Below, one piece after another: positions 27,531-36,290 of a stretch of 64,000 bases of DNA. How positions within the stretch are numbered: position 1 is the stretch's first letter; each line of letters opens with the position of its first letter. Where the stretch lies: the NCBI RefSeq assembly GCF_003111645.1, contig NZ_CP022187.1, forward strand, positions 3,038,001-3,102,000. Direction: 5' to 3'. The position numbers and the translations under genes are program-made. Source of the DNA: Parazoarcus communis (GTDB taxonomy: Bacteria; Pseudomonadota; Gammaproteobacteria; Burkholderiales; Rhodocyclaceae). Under the pieces are notes generated by a model. It ran no database searches. It was not told where the DNA came from and saw only the letters and a program-made list of their open reading frames with translations.

Positions 27531-30500
27531 TTGCCGCGTCCGCTGTTCGTAGCCGTCAGCGCACTCATCGCAGTGTTCGCGATCGTGTTCTGGGCCTTCT
27601 ACGCCCATCAGGCGGACGGGCTGGAGCGCGAAGCCAACGCCGAGCTGCAGATGACAGCGCGGCTGCTGAGCGACGACATCGTGCGCTGGCGCGCCGAACG
27701 CATCGGCGACGGCGACGTGCTGCGCAGGAACGGCCTCGCGCTGTCACGGCTGGATGACGAGATTCGAAGGACCGGGAACCTGTCGAATCCCGACATCCGC
27801 TACTGGCTCCGAGGCTATGTCGAGGTATTCGACTACGCTGGCGCCCTGGTGCTCGACGCCGGGGCACATCCGCTGTTTGCGACGGGCCAGCCATTTGCGG
27901 TTTCAGCGGAATCACGCAGGCTGATTGCGCAGACCCTCGGAAACAGCGTGCCGGCGCTCAGTCAGCTGCAGTACGACGGCAACGGCGAAAGCTACATCGA
28001 CCTCGTCGTCCCGGTGGCAAAGCCCGACGAAGAGTGGACGGTGCACTCGATCGTGCTGCGCATCCGGCCCGAGCGCCATGTGTTTCCAATGCTCGAACGA
28101 CGGCTCGGAGCCCGCCCGGGGAAACGCAACCTGTTGCTGATGGATGCAGGAACCCAGTTCATCCCGCTTGAGCCGAACCTGCGTACCCACACACTGCAGG
28201 CGCCAATTCCCGCAGACCAGCCCCTGCTGCGGGCCACCCTGGCATCGGCCACGGCACACAGCGGCACGCTCGAAGCCGGTGGCGCCCCGGTTCAGGCCGC
28301 AGCGAGCCGGATCACAGGCACCGACTGGGTCGTTCTGAGCCAGATCGATCGCTCGACAATGCTCAGTGGCCTGCGCGCGCGCGCGCTCGTCGCCGCGATC
28401 GTGATGGCTGCCCTGCTGCTGGCAGCTGCGCTTGCCGTCAGGCGCTTCTGGCAGCAGGCATACCGCAGATGCGACACGGCACTCGTGGCCGAATCCAGGC
28501 GCCGCGAGGCGGCGGAAGCGCTGCACGACGAACTCGAAGGCGCCATGTCGATGGCACAGCTGGGACGCTGGGAGCGCCACCTGAAGCAGGATCATCTGTG
28601 GTGGTCGCGGCAGACACGCGAGCTGATCGGCATCCCGGACGACGAGCCGGCAAGCTACGCGGGTTTCATGCGTCGCGTTCATCCTGCCGATCGCGAACGG
28701 CTGGCCTCAACGCTCAAGGCCGCCTACGCTTCGGGCGAGGGCGGTGCCTTCTCCTACCGGGTGATTCACCCCGATGGCACCGTGCACTACTTCCACAACG
28801 AGTTGCGCATCGAACTCGACGCGAACGGCAGACCGCTGCGCGCGATCGGCACGGTTCAGGACATCACCGCACAGCAGAACACTGCACTGGAGCTGCACCG
28901 CCAGACCGCCTATCTCACCGCCATCGTCAACCATCTTCCGCAAGGTATCAGCGTGTTCGACGAGCACCTGCGGCTGCAGTACTGGAACGCACTTTTCGTC
29001 GAGATACTCGAGCTTCCTCCCGAAGTCGTGGTCAGGAACGTCAGCTTCGACGAGCTGATCATGGTGGCCGCACAGCGCGGCGACTACGGTCCGGGCGACC
29101 CGTTCGAGAAGGTGCGCGAACGCCGCGCGCTGGCCGAGGAATTCAAGCCGCATTGCATCGAGCGCACCAAACCCAGCGGACGCTCGCATCTCGTGATCGG
29201 CGAGCCGCTGTGGCTTGATGGCAAGGTGGCGGGCTTCATCACCACCTATACCGACATCACCGACCGCAAGCGCATCGAAGAGGAGCTGGCGCGCAACAAC
29301 GAGACTCTTCGCACCATCATCGACAACATTCCGAGCGCCGTCTCGCTGATCGACGAAGACCTGCAGGTCGTTGCCTGCAACGATCAGCTCCGGCGTCTGC
29401 TCGACTTCCCCGACAGTCTCTTTGCGGCGGGGCTCCCCAGCCTCGAATCGCTGCTGCGGTTCAACGCCGAGCGCGGCGAGTACGGACCGGGCGACCCGGA
29501 GCTGATTACCCGCGAACTGCTCGAGCGTGCGCGACGTGGCGAGCCCCATCACTTCGAGCGCCTCCGTCCGGGCGGGATGGTGCTCGACATTCAGGGCCGG
29601 CCTGTCGGCAACGGCGGCTTCGTCACCATCTACACCGACATTACCGAGCGCCGCCGAACCGAGGAGCGCCTGCAGCTCGCAGACAAGGTGTTCGAGCACA
29701 GCCCGGAAGCCATCGTGATCACCGACGGCGAGCACCGCGTGCTGTCGGTCAATCCGGCGCACGAGGTGATCTCCGGCTTTTCCGGCAGCCGCGTCGTCGG
29801 CGAGGTCTTCGTGCCCGATCAGGCGGAAACGGAATCCGCGCACGACACGCCGTGGGAAGCGACGGCAGGCAGCGGCTTCTGGGCGGGCGAAACCACCGGT
29901 ATCCGTGCCAATGGCGAGGCCTATTCACGCTGGCTGAGCATCAGCGTGGTGCGCGAGACGGCCGGCGCGCCACCCACTCATTACATCGCGATCTTCTCCG
30001 ACATCACCGAGCGCAAGCGCGCCGAAGCGGCAATCAAGCACCTCGCCCATCACGACACCCTGACCGGGCTGGACAACCGCTTCTCGCTCGGTGTGCGCCT
30101 GCAGCAGGCGATCGCGACCGCAGTCCGCAACGCGCAGCCGCTCGCAGTGCTGTTTCTCGATCTGGACCGCTTCAAGACCATCAACGATTCGCTCGGCCAT
30201 CACGTCGGCGATGCGCTCCTGGTGCAGGTTGCCGAACGTCTGCGCGAGACCGTGCGTGAAAGCGACATCGTCGCCCGCCTCGGCGGCGACGAGTTCGTGG
30301 TGATCCTGCAGGGCATCCACGACCAGAACGACGCCGCACATGCCGCCGCCAAGATCCTCGACCGCCTTTCCCTGCCTTACACCGTCGGGGAGAGCCTGCT
30401 GCACACCACACCTTCGATCGGGATCAGCCTCTTCCCCGGCGACGGCGACACCACCTCGACGCTGATGCGCAACGCCGATACCGCGATGTATCACGCCAAG

Positions 30501-31337
30501 TCGCTCGGCCGTGCAAATTTCCAGTTCTACGCCGAGGAACTCAACCGCAGCGCAATGGAGCGCATCGAACTCGAGCGCAAGCTGCGCCAGGCCCTCCAGC
30601 ATCAACAGTTCGAACTCTGGTACCAGCCCCAGTACTGCGCGGCCAAGGGCACACTGAAGGGCGTCGAAGCCCTGCTGCGCTGGCGCCACCCGGTCGACGG
30701 GCTGATCCCGCCGGTCCGTTTCATTCCGATCGCGGAAGAAACCGGCCTCATCGTGGAACTGGGCGACTGGGTGCTGGATACCGCCTGCGCTCAGGCCCGG
30801 CAGTGGCAGGCGGCCGGCTTGCCGCCCTTGCGCATGTCGGTCAACCTGTCCGCAAGACAGCTGCGTGCAGGCGAACTCACCGCCCGCGTGGCCGATGCGC
30901 TTGCGCGCAGCGAACTGCGCCCGGACTTGCTCGAACTTGAGATCACCGAGAGTTCGATCATGGAGAAACCGGACGAGGCTGCCGCCTTGCTCACGCGACT
31001 CAAGCAGCTCGGCGTACTGATCGCGATCGACGACTTCGGCACCGGTTACTCATCGCTGTCCTACCTCAAGCTGTTCCCGCTCGATCACCTCAAGATCGAC
31101 CGCTCCTTTGTTTCCGACATCGAGACCGACGCCAACGATGCCGCAATCGTCGCCGCCGCGGTCTCGCTGGCCCACAATCTGGGCCTGTCGGTCATCGCCG
31201 AAGGCGTGGAAACCGCAATCCAGGTCGCGCGCCTGCACGAGCTGGGCTGTGACGAGCTGCAGGGCTACTACTTCAGCAAACCGCTGCCGGCAGCCGAGAT
31301 CGAGGTGCTGATCCGCAAGGGCGCGGTAACACGCTGA
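27531..31337 (+). CDS. Membrane PAS-GGDEF-EAL cyclic-di-GMP protein
   Basis: The 1268-residue protein has an N-terminal TM ([19 protein letters not shown]) and an extracytoplasmic sensor to about residue 280. A second TM ([19 protein letters not shown]) follows, then four PAS-like domains between about 340 and 830. The cyclase domain has GGDEF near residue 918 and, five residues before it, RESD, an RxxD inhibitory site. The EAL domain has EALLRW near 1046, [25 protein letters not shown] and AEGVET. Both catalytic domains look intact, so it may make or break cyclic di-GMP. The start codon appears to be TTG with no good ribosome site, so the exact N-terminus is uncertain. Confidence 0.93.
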   Translation: MPRPLFVAVSALIAVFAIVFWAFYAHQADGLEREANAELQMTARLLSDDIVRWRAERIGDGDVLRRNGLALSRLDDEIRRTGNLSNPDIRYWLRGYVEVFDYAGALVLDAGAHPLFATGQPFAVSAESRRLIAQTLGNSVPALSQLQYDGNGESYIDLVVPVAKPDEEWTVHSIVLRIRPERHVFPMLERRLGARPGKRNLLLMDAGTQFIPLEPNLRTHTLQAPIPADQPLLRATLASATAHSGTLEAGGAPVQAAASRITGTDWVVLSQIDRSTMLSGLRARALVAAIVMAALLLAAALAVRRFWQQAYRRCDTALVAESRRREAAEALHDELEGAMSMAQLGRWERHLKQDHLWWSRQTRELIGIPDDEPASYAGFMRRVHPADRERLASTLKAAYASGEGGAFSYRVIHPDGTVHYFHNELRIELDANGRPLRAIGTVQDITAQQNTALELHRQTAYLTAIVNHLPQGISVFDEHLRLQYWNALFVEILELPPEVVVRNVSFDELIMVAAQRGDYGPGDPFEKVRERRALAEEFKPHCIERTKPSGRSHLVIGEPLWLDGKVAGFITTYTDITDRKRIEEELARNNETLRTIIDNIPSAVSLIDEDLQVVACNDQLRRLLDFPDSLFAAGLPSLESLLRFNAERGEYGPGDPELITRELLERARRGEPHHFERLRPGGMVLDIQGRPVGNGGFVTIYTDITERRRTEERLQLADKVFEHSPEAIVITDGEHRVLSVNPAHEVISGFSGSRVVGEVFVPDQAETESAHDTPWEATAGSGFWAGETTGIRANGEAYSRWLSISVVRETAGAPPTHYIAIFSDITERKRAEAAIKHLAHHDTLTGLDNRFSLGVRLQQAIATAVRNAQPLAVLFLDLDRFKTINDSLGHHVGDALLVQVAERLRETVRESDIVARLGGDEFVVILQGIHDQNDAAHAAAKILDRLSLPYTVGESLLHTTPSIGISLFPGDGDTTSTLMRNADTAMYHAKSLGRANFQFYAEELNRSAMERIELERKLRQALQHQQFELWYQPQYCAAKGTLKGVEALLRWRHPVDGLIPPVRFIPIAEETGLIVELGDWVLDTACAQARQWQAAGLPPLRMSVNLSARQLRAGELTARVADALARSELRPDLLELEITESSIMEKPDEAAALLTRLKQLGVLIAIDDFGTGYSSLSYLKLFPLDHLKIDRSFVSDIETDANDAAIVAAAVSLAHNLGLSVIAEGVETAIQVARLHELGCDELQGYYFSKPLPAAEIEVLIRKGAVTR

Positions 31338-31407
31338 TTCCATGCGCGGCCGCCCCTGAGGCCGCCGATCTGGGATAATCGCCGCTTCGACCAAGCCAAA
31401 GCCGCCC

Positions 31408-32715
31408 GTGCCCCTTTCCCGCCCCGCCTGGCTGAACACCCTGCTCAACCGCCGGATGCTGATCTGCATCTTCACCGGCTTTGCCTCGGGGTTGCCCCTC
31501 TACCTGCTGCTGAATCTGGTTCCGGCCTGGCTCAAGACCGAAGGTCTGTCACTCAAGACGATCGGTGCCTTTGCCCTGATTCAGTTTCCCTACACCTGGA
31601 AATTCCTGTGGGCGCCCCTGCTCGACCGCTTCGGCCTGCTGCCCTGGCTCGGGCGCCGGCGCAGCTGGATGTTCGTGTCGCAGCTGGGCCTCGTCGCCTC
31701 GATTGCCTGGCTCGGTCAGCTGTCACCGGTCGATCACCTGCCGCTGGTGATCACCCTCACCGCCACGCTGGCCTTTCTCTCCGCCACCCAGGACATTGCG
31801 CTCGACGCCTTCCGCCGCGAGATCCTGCCTGACGAAGAGCTCGGCCTGGGCAACGCGATTCACGTCAATGCCTACCGTATTGCGGGGCTGGTGCCGGGGT
31901 CGCTGTCGCTGATCCTCGCCGATCACCTGCCGTGGAGCATGGTGTTCATGATCACCGCTGCCTTCATGCTGCCCGGCCTGTTCATGACCCTGTCGGTGAA
32001 AGAGCCCTTCGCTGCGGCCGGCAGCCCGCGCACCCTGCGCGACGCCGTGATCGAGCCATTCCGCGAGTTTTTCGGCCGCCACGGCGTGCAGTCCGCGCTG
32101 CTCGTGCTCGCCTTCCTGTTCTTCTACAAGCTCGGCGACTCGCTGTGCACCGCCCTGGCCACGCCCTTCTATCTGGACATGGGCTACTCCAAGACCGAGA
32201 TCGGCATCATCGCCAAGAACGCCGGCCTGTGGCCGATGGTGATCGGGGGCATCCTCGGCGGCATCTGGATGGTGAAGATCGGCATCAACCGCGCATTGTG
32301 GCTGTTCGGCGTGGTGCAGTTCGTCACCATCCTCGGCTTCGTGTGGATGGCATGGTTCGGACCCGGCGAATCCAACGCCGCCCGCCTGGCCGTGCTCGCC
32401 ACCGTGATTGCGGGCGAGGCGGTCGGCGCCGGACTGGGCACGACGGCGTTCGTCGCCTTCATGGCCCGAACCACCAACCCGGCCTACACCGCGACCCAGT
32501 TCGCCCTGTTCACCAGCCTGATGGCGGTGCCACGCACCTTCATCAATGCCACCGCAGGCTGGCTGGTGGAAGCGATGGGCTGGTACAGCTTTTTCTGGCT
32601 GTGTTTCTTCCTCGCCATACCGGGCATGCTGCTGCTGATCAAGGTCGCACCGTGGAACGGGGATCAGCTGCCTGCCAACGTGGCGCTCGACGCGCCGGGA
32701 GCCGGCGGGCGATGA
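31408..32715 (+). CDS. AmpG-family MFS permease
   Basis: The 435-residue protein starts at GTG and has about 12 membrane segments. It matches AmpG-type muropeptide permeases of the major facilitator superfamily: FTGFASGLPLYLLLNLVPAW, FPYTWKFLWAPLLDRF, GRRRSWMFVSQLGL and SATQDIALDAFRREIL. AmpG imports anhydro-muropeptides for peptidoglycan recycling. The family also has paralogues of unknown substrate, so function is inferred. Its stop overlaps the azlC-like start by ATGA. Confidence 0.87.
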   Translation: MPLSRPAWLNTLLNRRMLICIFTGFASGLPLYLLLNLVPAWLKTEGLSLKTIGAFALIQFPYTWKFLWAPLLDRFGLLPWLGRRRSWMFVSQLGLVASIAWLGQLSPVDHLPLVITLTATLAFLSATQDIALDAFRREILPDEELGLGNAIHVNAYRIAGLVPGSLSLILADHLPWSMVFMITAAFMLPGLFMTLSVKEPFAAAGSPRTLRDAVIEPFREFFGRHGVQSALLVLAFLFFYKLGDSLCTALATPFYLDMGYSKTEIGIIAKNAGLWPMVIGGILGGIWMVKIGINRALWLFGVVQFVTILGFVWMAWFGPGESNAARLAVLATVIAGEAVGAGLGTTAFVAFMARTTNPAYTATQFALFTSLMAVPRTFINATAGWLVEAMGWYSFFWLCFFLAIPGMLLLIKVAPWNGDQLPANVALDAPGAGGR

Positions 32716-33419
32716 GCCGTCCGGCACTGCGCGAGTTCCTTGCGGGCTGTCGCGATGAAGCCCCTCTGCTGCTCGGTGCCGTGCCCTTCGGCATGCTCTA
32801 CGGCATCTCTGCCTTGGCGGCAGGCATCCCCGCGTGGCTTGCGCAACTCGCATCTGCAGTGGTGTTTGCGGGTGCGGCTCAGCTGGTCATCGTGCAGATG
32901 CTGGCTGCCGGCGCTGGCATGCTGCCCACGGCGCTGACCTCGGGTCTGCTCAATCTGCGCCACCTGCTGTACAGCGCATCGATGGCCACCTACGTCGGTC
33001 ACCTGCCCAGGCGCTGGCGCATGCTGCTGGCCTATCTGCTGACCGATGAGGCCTATGCTGTCGCGGTGCTGCGCTACCAGGCGCGCCCGCCTGCCGAAGG
33101 GCCAGACCTGCGCCACTGGTACTTCTTCGGTGCGGGCTTCACGCTCTGGTTCGCGTGGCAGGTGTCCACCGCCTTCGGCCTCGTGTTCGGCGCAGCGATT
33201 CCGCCCGCATGGGAGCTCGATTTTGCGGTGCCGCTGACCTTCATCGCCCTGCTCACCCTCTTGCTGCGCGAGCGCCCCGGTCAGGCCGCGGCGCTTGCAG
33301 CCGGTGGCGCCGTACTGCTGTTCGCCGCACTGCCGTTCAAGCTCGGGCTGGTACTTGCGATCCTTGCGGGGCTCGGCGCAGGGGTATGGACGGCACGCCG
33401 CCTGGAGCGGGCACGATGA
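32712..33419 (+). CDS. azlC: AzlC family branched-chain amino acid exporter, large subunit
   Basis: Starting at the ATG overlapping the permease stop, the product has 235 residues and several membrane helices. Family features are LLGAVPFGMLYGISALAAGI, FAGAAQLVIVQML and the SGLLNLRHLLYSASMATY block. AzlCD pairs export branched-chain amino acids or analogues. The next gene, azlD, overlaps its stop by ATGA. Confidence 0.9.
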   Translation: MSRPALREFLAGCRDEAPLLLGAVPFGMLYGISALAAGIPAWLAQLASAVVFAGAAQLVIVQMLAAGAGMLPTALTSGLLNLRHLLYSASMATYVGHLPRRWRMLLAYLLTDEAYAVAVLRYQARPPAEGPDLRHWYFFGAGFTLWFAWQVSTAFGLVFGAAIPPAWELDFAVPLTFIALLTLLLRERPGQAAALAAGGAVLLFAALPFKLGLVLAILAGLGAGVWTARRLERAR

Positions 33420-33739
33420 GCACGCTTGCGCTGATCGCGCTGGTGGTCTGTGTTGGTGCCGTCACGTTTTTCTATCGTTACGCCATGATCGGGCTGTTCG
33501 CGGGCGATCGGCTGCCGGGCTGGCTCCATGCCCTGTGCCGGCACATCGCGCCGGCCAGCTTCGCCGCCCTCACCGTGAGTGCGCTGTTCATCGACGCCGG
33601 CGCTGTCAGCATCGCACTCGATGCGCCCAAACCCTGGGCAGCACTGATTGCCGCGCTGGTCGCCTGGCGCAGCGGCAGCGTACTGGCCACGATCGGCGCC
33701 GGCATGGCTGCGCTCTACATCCTCAAACTCATTCTCTGA
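33416..33739 (+). CDS. azlD: AzlD family branched-chain amino acid exporter, small subunit
   Basis: This 107-residue protein has three or four membrane helices, with LVVCVGAVTFFYRYAMIGLF at the start and the APASFAALTVSALF motif of AzlD. It is the partner of the adjacent azlC gene, and the coding regions overlap by four bases. The pair sits in the + strand run with the AmpG-like permease. Confidence 0.9.
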   Translation: MSTLALIALVVCVGAVTFFYRYAMIGLFAGDRLPGWLHALCRHIAPASFAALTVSALFIDAGAVSIALDAPKPWAALIAALVAWRSGSVLATIGAGMAALYILKLIL

Positions 33740-33745
33740 ACTGCA

Positions 33746-34462
33746 ATGACCGCCTCCGCCCTGATTGCCGCCGCACACGAACTTTCCGCCACCGTCGACG
33801 GGATGCGCTTCGCAGCACCGGTCACACATGTCTACAACCCGCTCGATTACGCCGGCGAGATTCACGACAACTATCTGAGACGCTATGGCGAGGGGCGCAA
33901 ACGCGTGGTGTTCATCGGCATGAACCCCGGCCCCTTCGGCATGGCGCAGATCGGCGTACCGTTTGGCGAAATCGGCACCGCACGCGACTGGCTCGGGCTC
34001 GAAGGCCCGGTGGGCCAGCCTGCGCAGAGCAACCCGAAACGACCGGTTGAAGGCTTTGCCTGCAAGCGCTCGGAGGTCAGCGGGCAACGGCTGTGGGGTC
34101 TGTTTCGCGACCGTTTTGGTACGCCGGATGCCTTCTTCGCCGATCATTTCGTCGCCAATTACTGCCCGCTCGCCTTCTTCGAGGACGGCCGCAACCTCAC
34201 GCCGGACAAGCTGCCGGCCCATGAACAACGTCCGCTGCTGTCAGCCTGCGATGCACACCTGCGCCGCCTGGTCGACACCCTGGAGCCGGAGTGGGTGATC
34301 GGTATCGGCGTGTGGGCGGAACAGCGCGCGCTTGGCGCGCTGGGTGACGTTGCCGGCCTGCGCTTCGGTCGCATCCTGCATCCCAGTCCGGCAAGCCCCG
34401 CGGCCAACCGCGGCTGGTCGGAAGCGGCGAGCAAGCAACTCATCGACCTCGGCATATGGTGA
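33746..34462 (+). CDS. SMUG1-type uracil-DNA glycosylase
   Basis: The 238-residue protein has the two hallmark motifs of SMUG1, the single-strand-selective uracil-DNA glycosylase best known from animals. They are FIGMNPGPFGMAQIGVPFGE near residue 51 and HPSPASPAANRGW near residue 212; the first contains the Asn-bearing GMNPGPFGM loop and the second the active-site His. NYCPLAFFE lies between them. It would remove uracil and oxidised pyrimidines to start base-excision repair. It begins six bases after azlD and may be co-transcribed. Confidence 0.9.
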   Translation: MTASALIAAAHELSATVDGMRFAAPVTHVYNPLDYAGEIHDNYLRRYGEGRKRVVFIGMNPGPFGMAQIGVPFGEIGTARDWLGLEGPVGQPAQSNPKRPVEGFACKRSEVSGQRLWGLFRDRFGTPDAFFADHFVANYCPLAFFEDGRNLTPDKLPAHEQRPLLSACDAHLRRLVDTLEPEWVIGIGVWAEQRALGALGDVAGLRFGRILHPSPASPAANRGWSEAASKQLIDLGIW

Positions 34463-34618
34463 TGACCCGAACACGCGCCAGGTACGTCAGATGGCATTCG
34501 GGAACATCATCCGCGGAGGAATGGATAAAGGCGGAAAGCCTGTCCGGTGGCGGGGAGACAGCAAGTAATTCATAATTATGAGCATATTTCATTGCTCACT
34601 TTCCGTCAGGACCAACGA

Positions 34619-35272
34619 ATGAGCCATCAACTCGACCCCCTCTTCAAGAACAACAAGGACTGGTCGGACCGCATGCACAGCGAGGACCCCGAGTTCTTCG
34701 CCCGGCTTGTAAACCAGCAGTCGCCCGAATACCTCTGGATCGGCTGTTCGGACAGCCGCGTTCCGGCCAACCAGATCATCGGCCTTGCTCCGGGTGAGGT
34801 CTTCGTTCACCGCAACATCGCCAACGTGGTGGTGCATACCGACCTCAATGCACTGTCCGTCATCCATTACGCAGTGGCAGTGCTGCGGGTGAAGCACATC
34901 CTCGTCGTGGGGCACTATGGCTGCGGCGGGGTCAAGGCCGCGCTCAACGACAACCGCATCGGTCTCACCGACAACTGGCTGCGTCATGTCCAGGATGTCC
35001 GCGACCGCCACGAGAATCTGCTCAACACGGTCGAAGACCACGCAGACCGGGTCGACCGCCTGTGCGAACTCAATGCGATGCAGCAGGTCGTCAGCATCAG
35101 CCAGACATCGGTGCTGCGCGAGGCCTGGGAGCGCGGTCAGGATGTCAGCATTCATGGCTGGTGCTACCGACTGGACGACGGGCTGGTGCACGACCTCGGC
35201 ATCAGTGCCACCTGCCGCGACGAGGCACTGGAACTGTACCGCGACGGCATCGAACGCATGAGCCGCGACTAA
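34619..35272 (+). CDS. can: Beta-carbonic anhydrase
   Basis: Starting at the ATG at 34619, the enzyme has 217 residues (E. coli Can 220). All zinc ligands of the type are present: Cys43 and Asp45 in IGCSDSRVPANQ, and His99 and Cys102 in VVGHYGCGGV. FVHRNIANVV and the C-terminal SIHGWCYRLDDG are conserved. It hydrates CO2 in the cytoplasm. A 156-bp gap with AT-rich sequence just upstream (34567-34610) suggests its own promoter; the stop is three bases before the next gene. Confidence 0.95.
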   Translation: MSHQLDPLFKNNKDWSDRMHSEDPEFFARLVNQQSPEYLWIGCSDSRVPANQIIGLAPGEVFVHRNIANVVVHTDLNALSVIHYAVAVLRVKHILVVGHYGCGGVKAALNDNRIGLTDNWLRHVQDVRDRHENLLNTVEDHADRVDRLCELNAMQQVVSISQTSVLREAWERGQDVSIHGWCYRLDDGLVHDLGISATCRDEALELYRDGIERMSRD

Positions 35273-35275
35273 GCC

Positions 35276-36190
35276 ATGATCCGGCTCGGCATCGACCTTG
35301 GGGGCACGAAGATCGAGATCGTTGCCCTTGCCAGCGACGGGCGCGAACTGCTGCGCCGGCGCGTACCGACGCCTCAGGGTGACTACCGCGCCACGCTCGA
35401 AACTCTGGTCGAACTGGTCGGCTTTGCCGAGGCCAGACTGGGCGAGCGCACCAGTGTCGGGGTCGGCACGCCGGGCTCGCTGTCGCGGATGACGGGCTGC
35501 ATCCGTAACGCCAACTCGACCTGTCTCAATGGACGCCCGCTGCGGCGCGATCTCGAGGCCATGCTCGAGCGCGAGGTCAGGCTCGCCAATGACGCCAACT
35601 GCTTTGCCGTTTCCGAGGCCACCGACGGCGCAGGCGCCGGCGCGGAAACGGTGTTCGGCGTCATTATCGGTACCGGCGTCGGTGGCGGGGTGGTCGTGGG
35701 CGGCCGTCTTCTTGCGGGAGCCAACGGCATTGCCGGCGAGTGGGGGCACTCCCCTCTGCCGCTGCCCACCACCAATGACCTGCCGCTCCCCCCGTGCTAT
35801 TGCGGCCGGCGCGGCTGCATCGAAACCTATCTCTCCGGCCCCGGACTTGCCGCCGATCATGCACGCCGTCATGGCGGCGGACTGAGCGCCCGTGAAATCG
35901 CGGACGCGGCAGCGGCGGGGGATGCGGCCAGCGAGGCCACACTGCAGCGCTATGAAGCACGGCTGGCACGCGCGCTGGGCACGGTGATCAACCTCATCGA
36001 CCCCGACGTGATCGTCCTCGGCGGCGGCCTGTCGAGGCTCGAGCGACTGTATGCCAATGTGCCGGCACGATGGGCCGAACACGTCTTCTCCGATCAGATT
36101 CTCACCCGGCTGCGGCCGGCCCGTCATGGCGACTCGTCCGGCGTGCGCGGCGCAGCCTGGTTGTGGCCGGCAGGCACTGAAGTGCGTTAG
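35276..36190 (+). CDS. ROK family sugar kinase (fructokinase-like)
   Basis: The 304-residue protein begins MIRLGIDLGGTKIEIVALAS, the ATP phosphate loop of ROK kinases. It continues with GVGTPGSLS, LANDANCFAVSEA (catalytic Asp), GTGVGGGVVVGGRLL, the sugar-binding GIAGEWGHSPLP and the zinc motif CYCGRRGCIETYLSG. The pattern is closest to fructokinase Mak or N-acetylglucosamine kinase, so the sugar is not fixed. It follows the carbonic anhydrase by three bases and converges on priA across 100 bp without a clear terminator. Confidence 0.9.
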   Translation: MIRLGIDLGGTKIEIVALASDGRELLRRRVPTPQGDYRATLETLVELVGFAEARLGERTSVGVGTPGSLSRMTGCIRNANSTCLNGRPLRRDLEAMLEREVRLANDANCFAVSEATDGAGAGAETVFGVIIGTGVGGGVVVGGRLLAGANGIAGEWGHSPLPLPTTNDLPLPPCYCGRRGCIETYLSGPGLAADHARRHGGGLSAREIADAAAAGDAASEATLQRYEARLARALGTVINLIDPDVIVLGGGLSRLERLYANVPARWAEHVFSDQILTRLRPARHGDSSGVRGAAWLWPAGTEVR

Positions 36191-36290
36191 CCCTGCGCGA
36201 CTGCGGGCCGCGGATCATCCGGTGCGAACGGACTGCGCCCCGGTGCCGCTCGCGGCGAATCTGACGTCTGTCGCCAACGGGTGCGCACGC

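Noticed and set aside
27242-27757. 171-codon frame overlapping the start of the GGDEF-EAL gene
   Set aside because: It overlaps the 5' part of a clear gene in another frame and has an Arg-rich, non-protein-like composition.
34491-34568. 25-codon frame upstream of the carbonic anhydrase
   Set aside because: No properly spaced ribosome site and no recognisable sequence; it lies in the probable promoter region of can.
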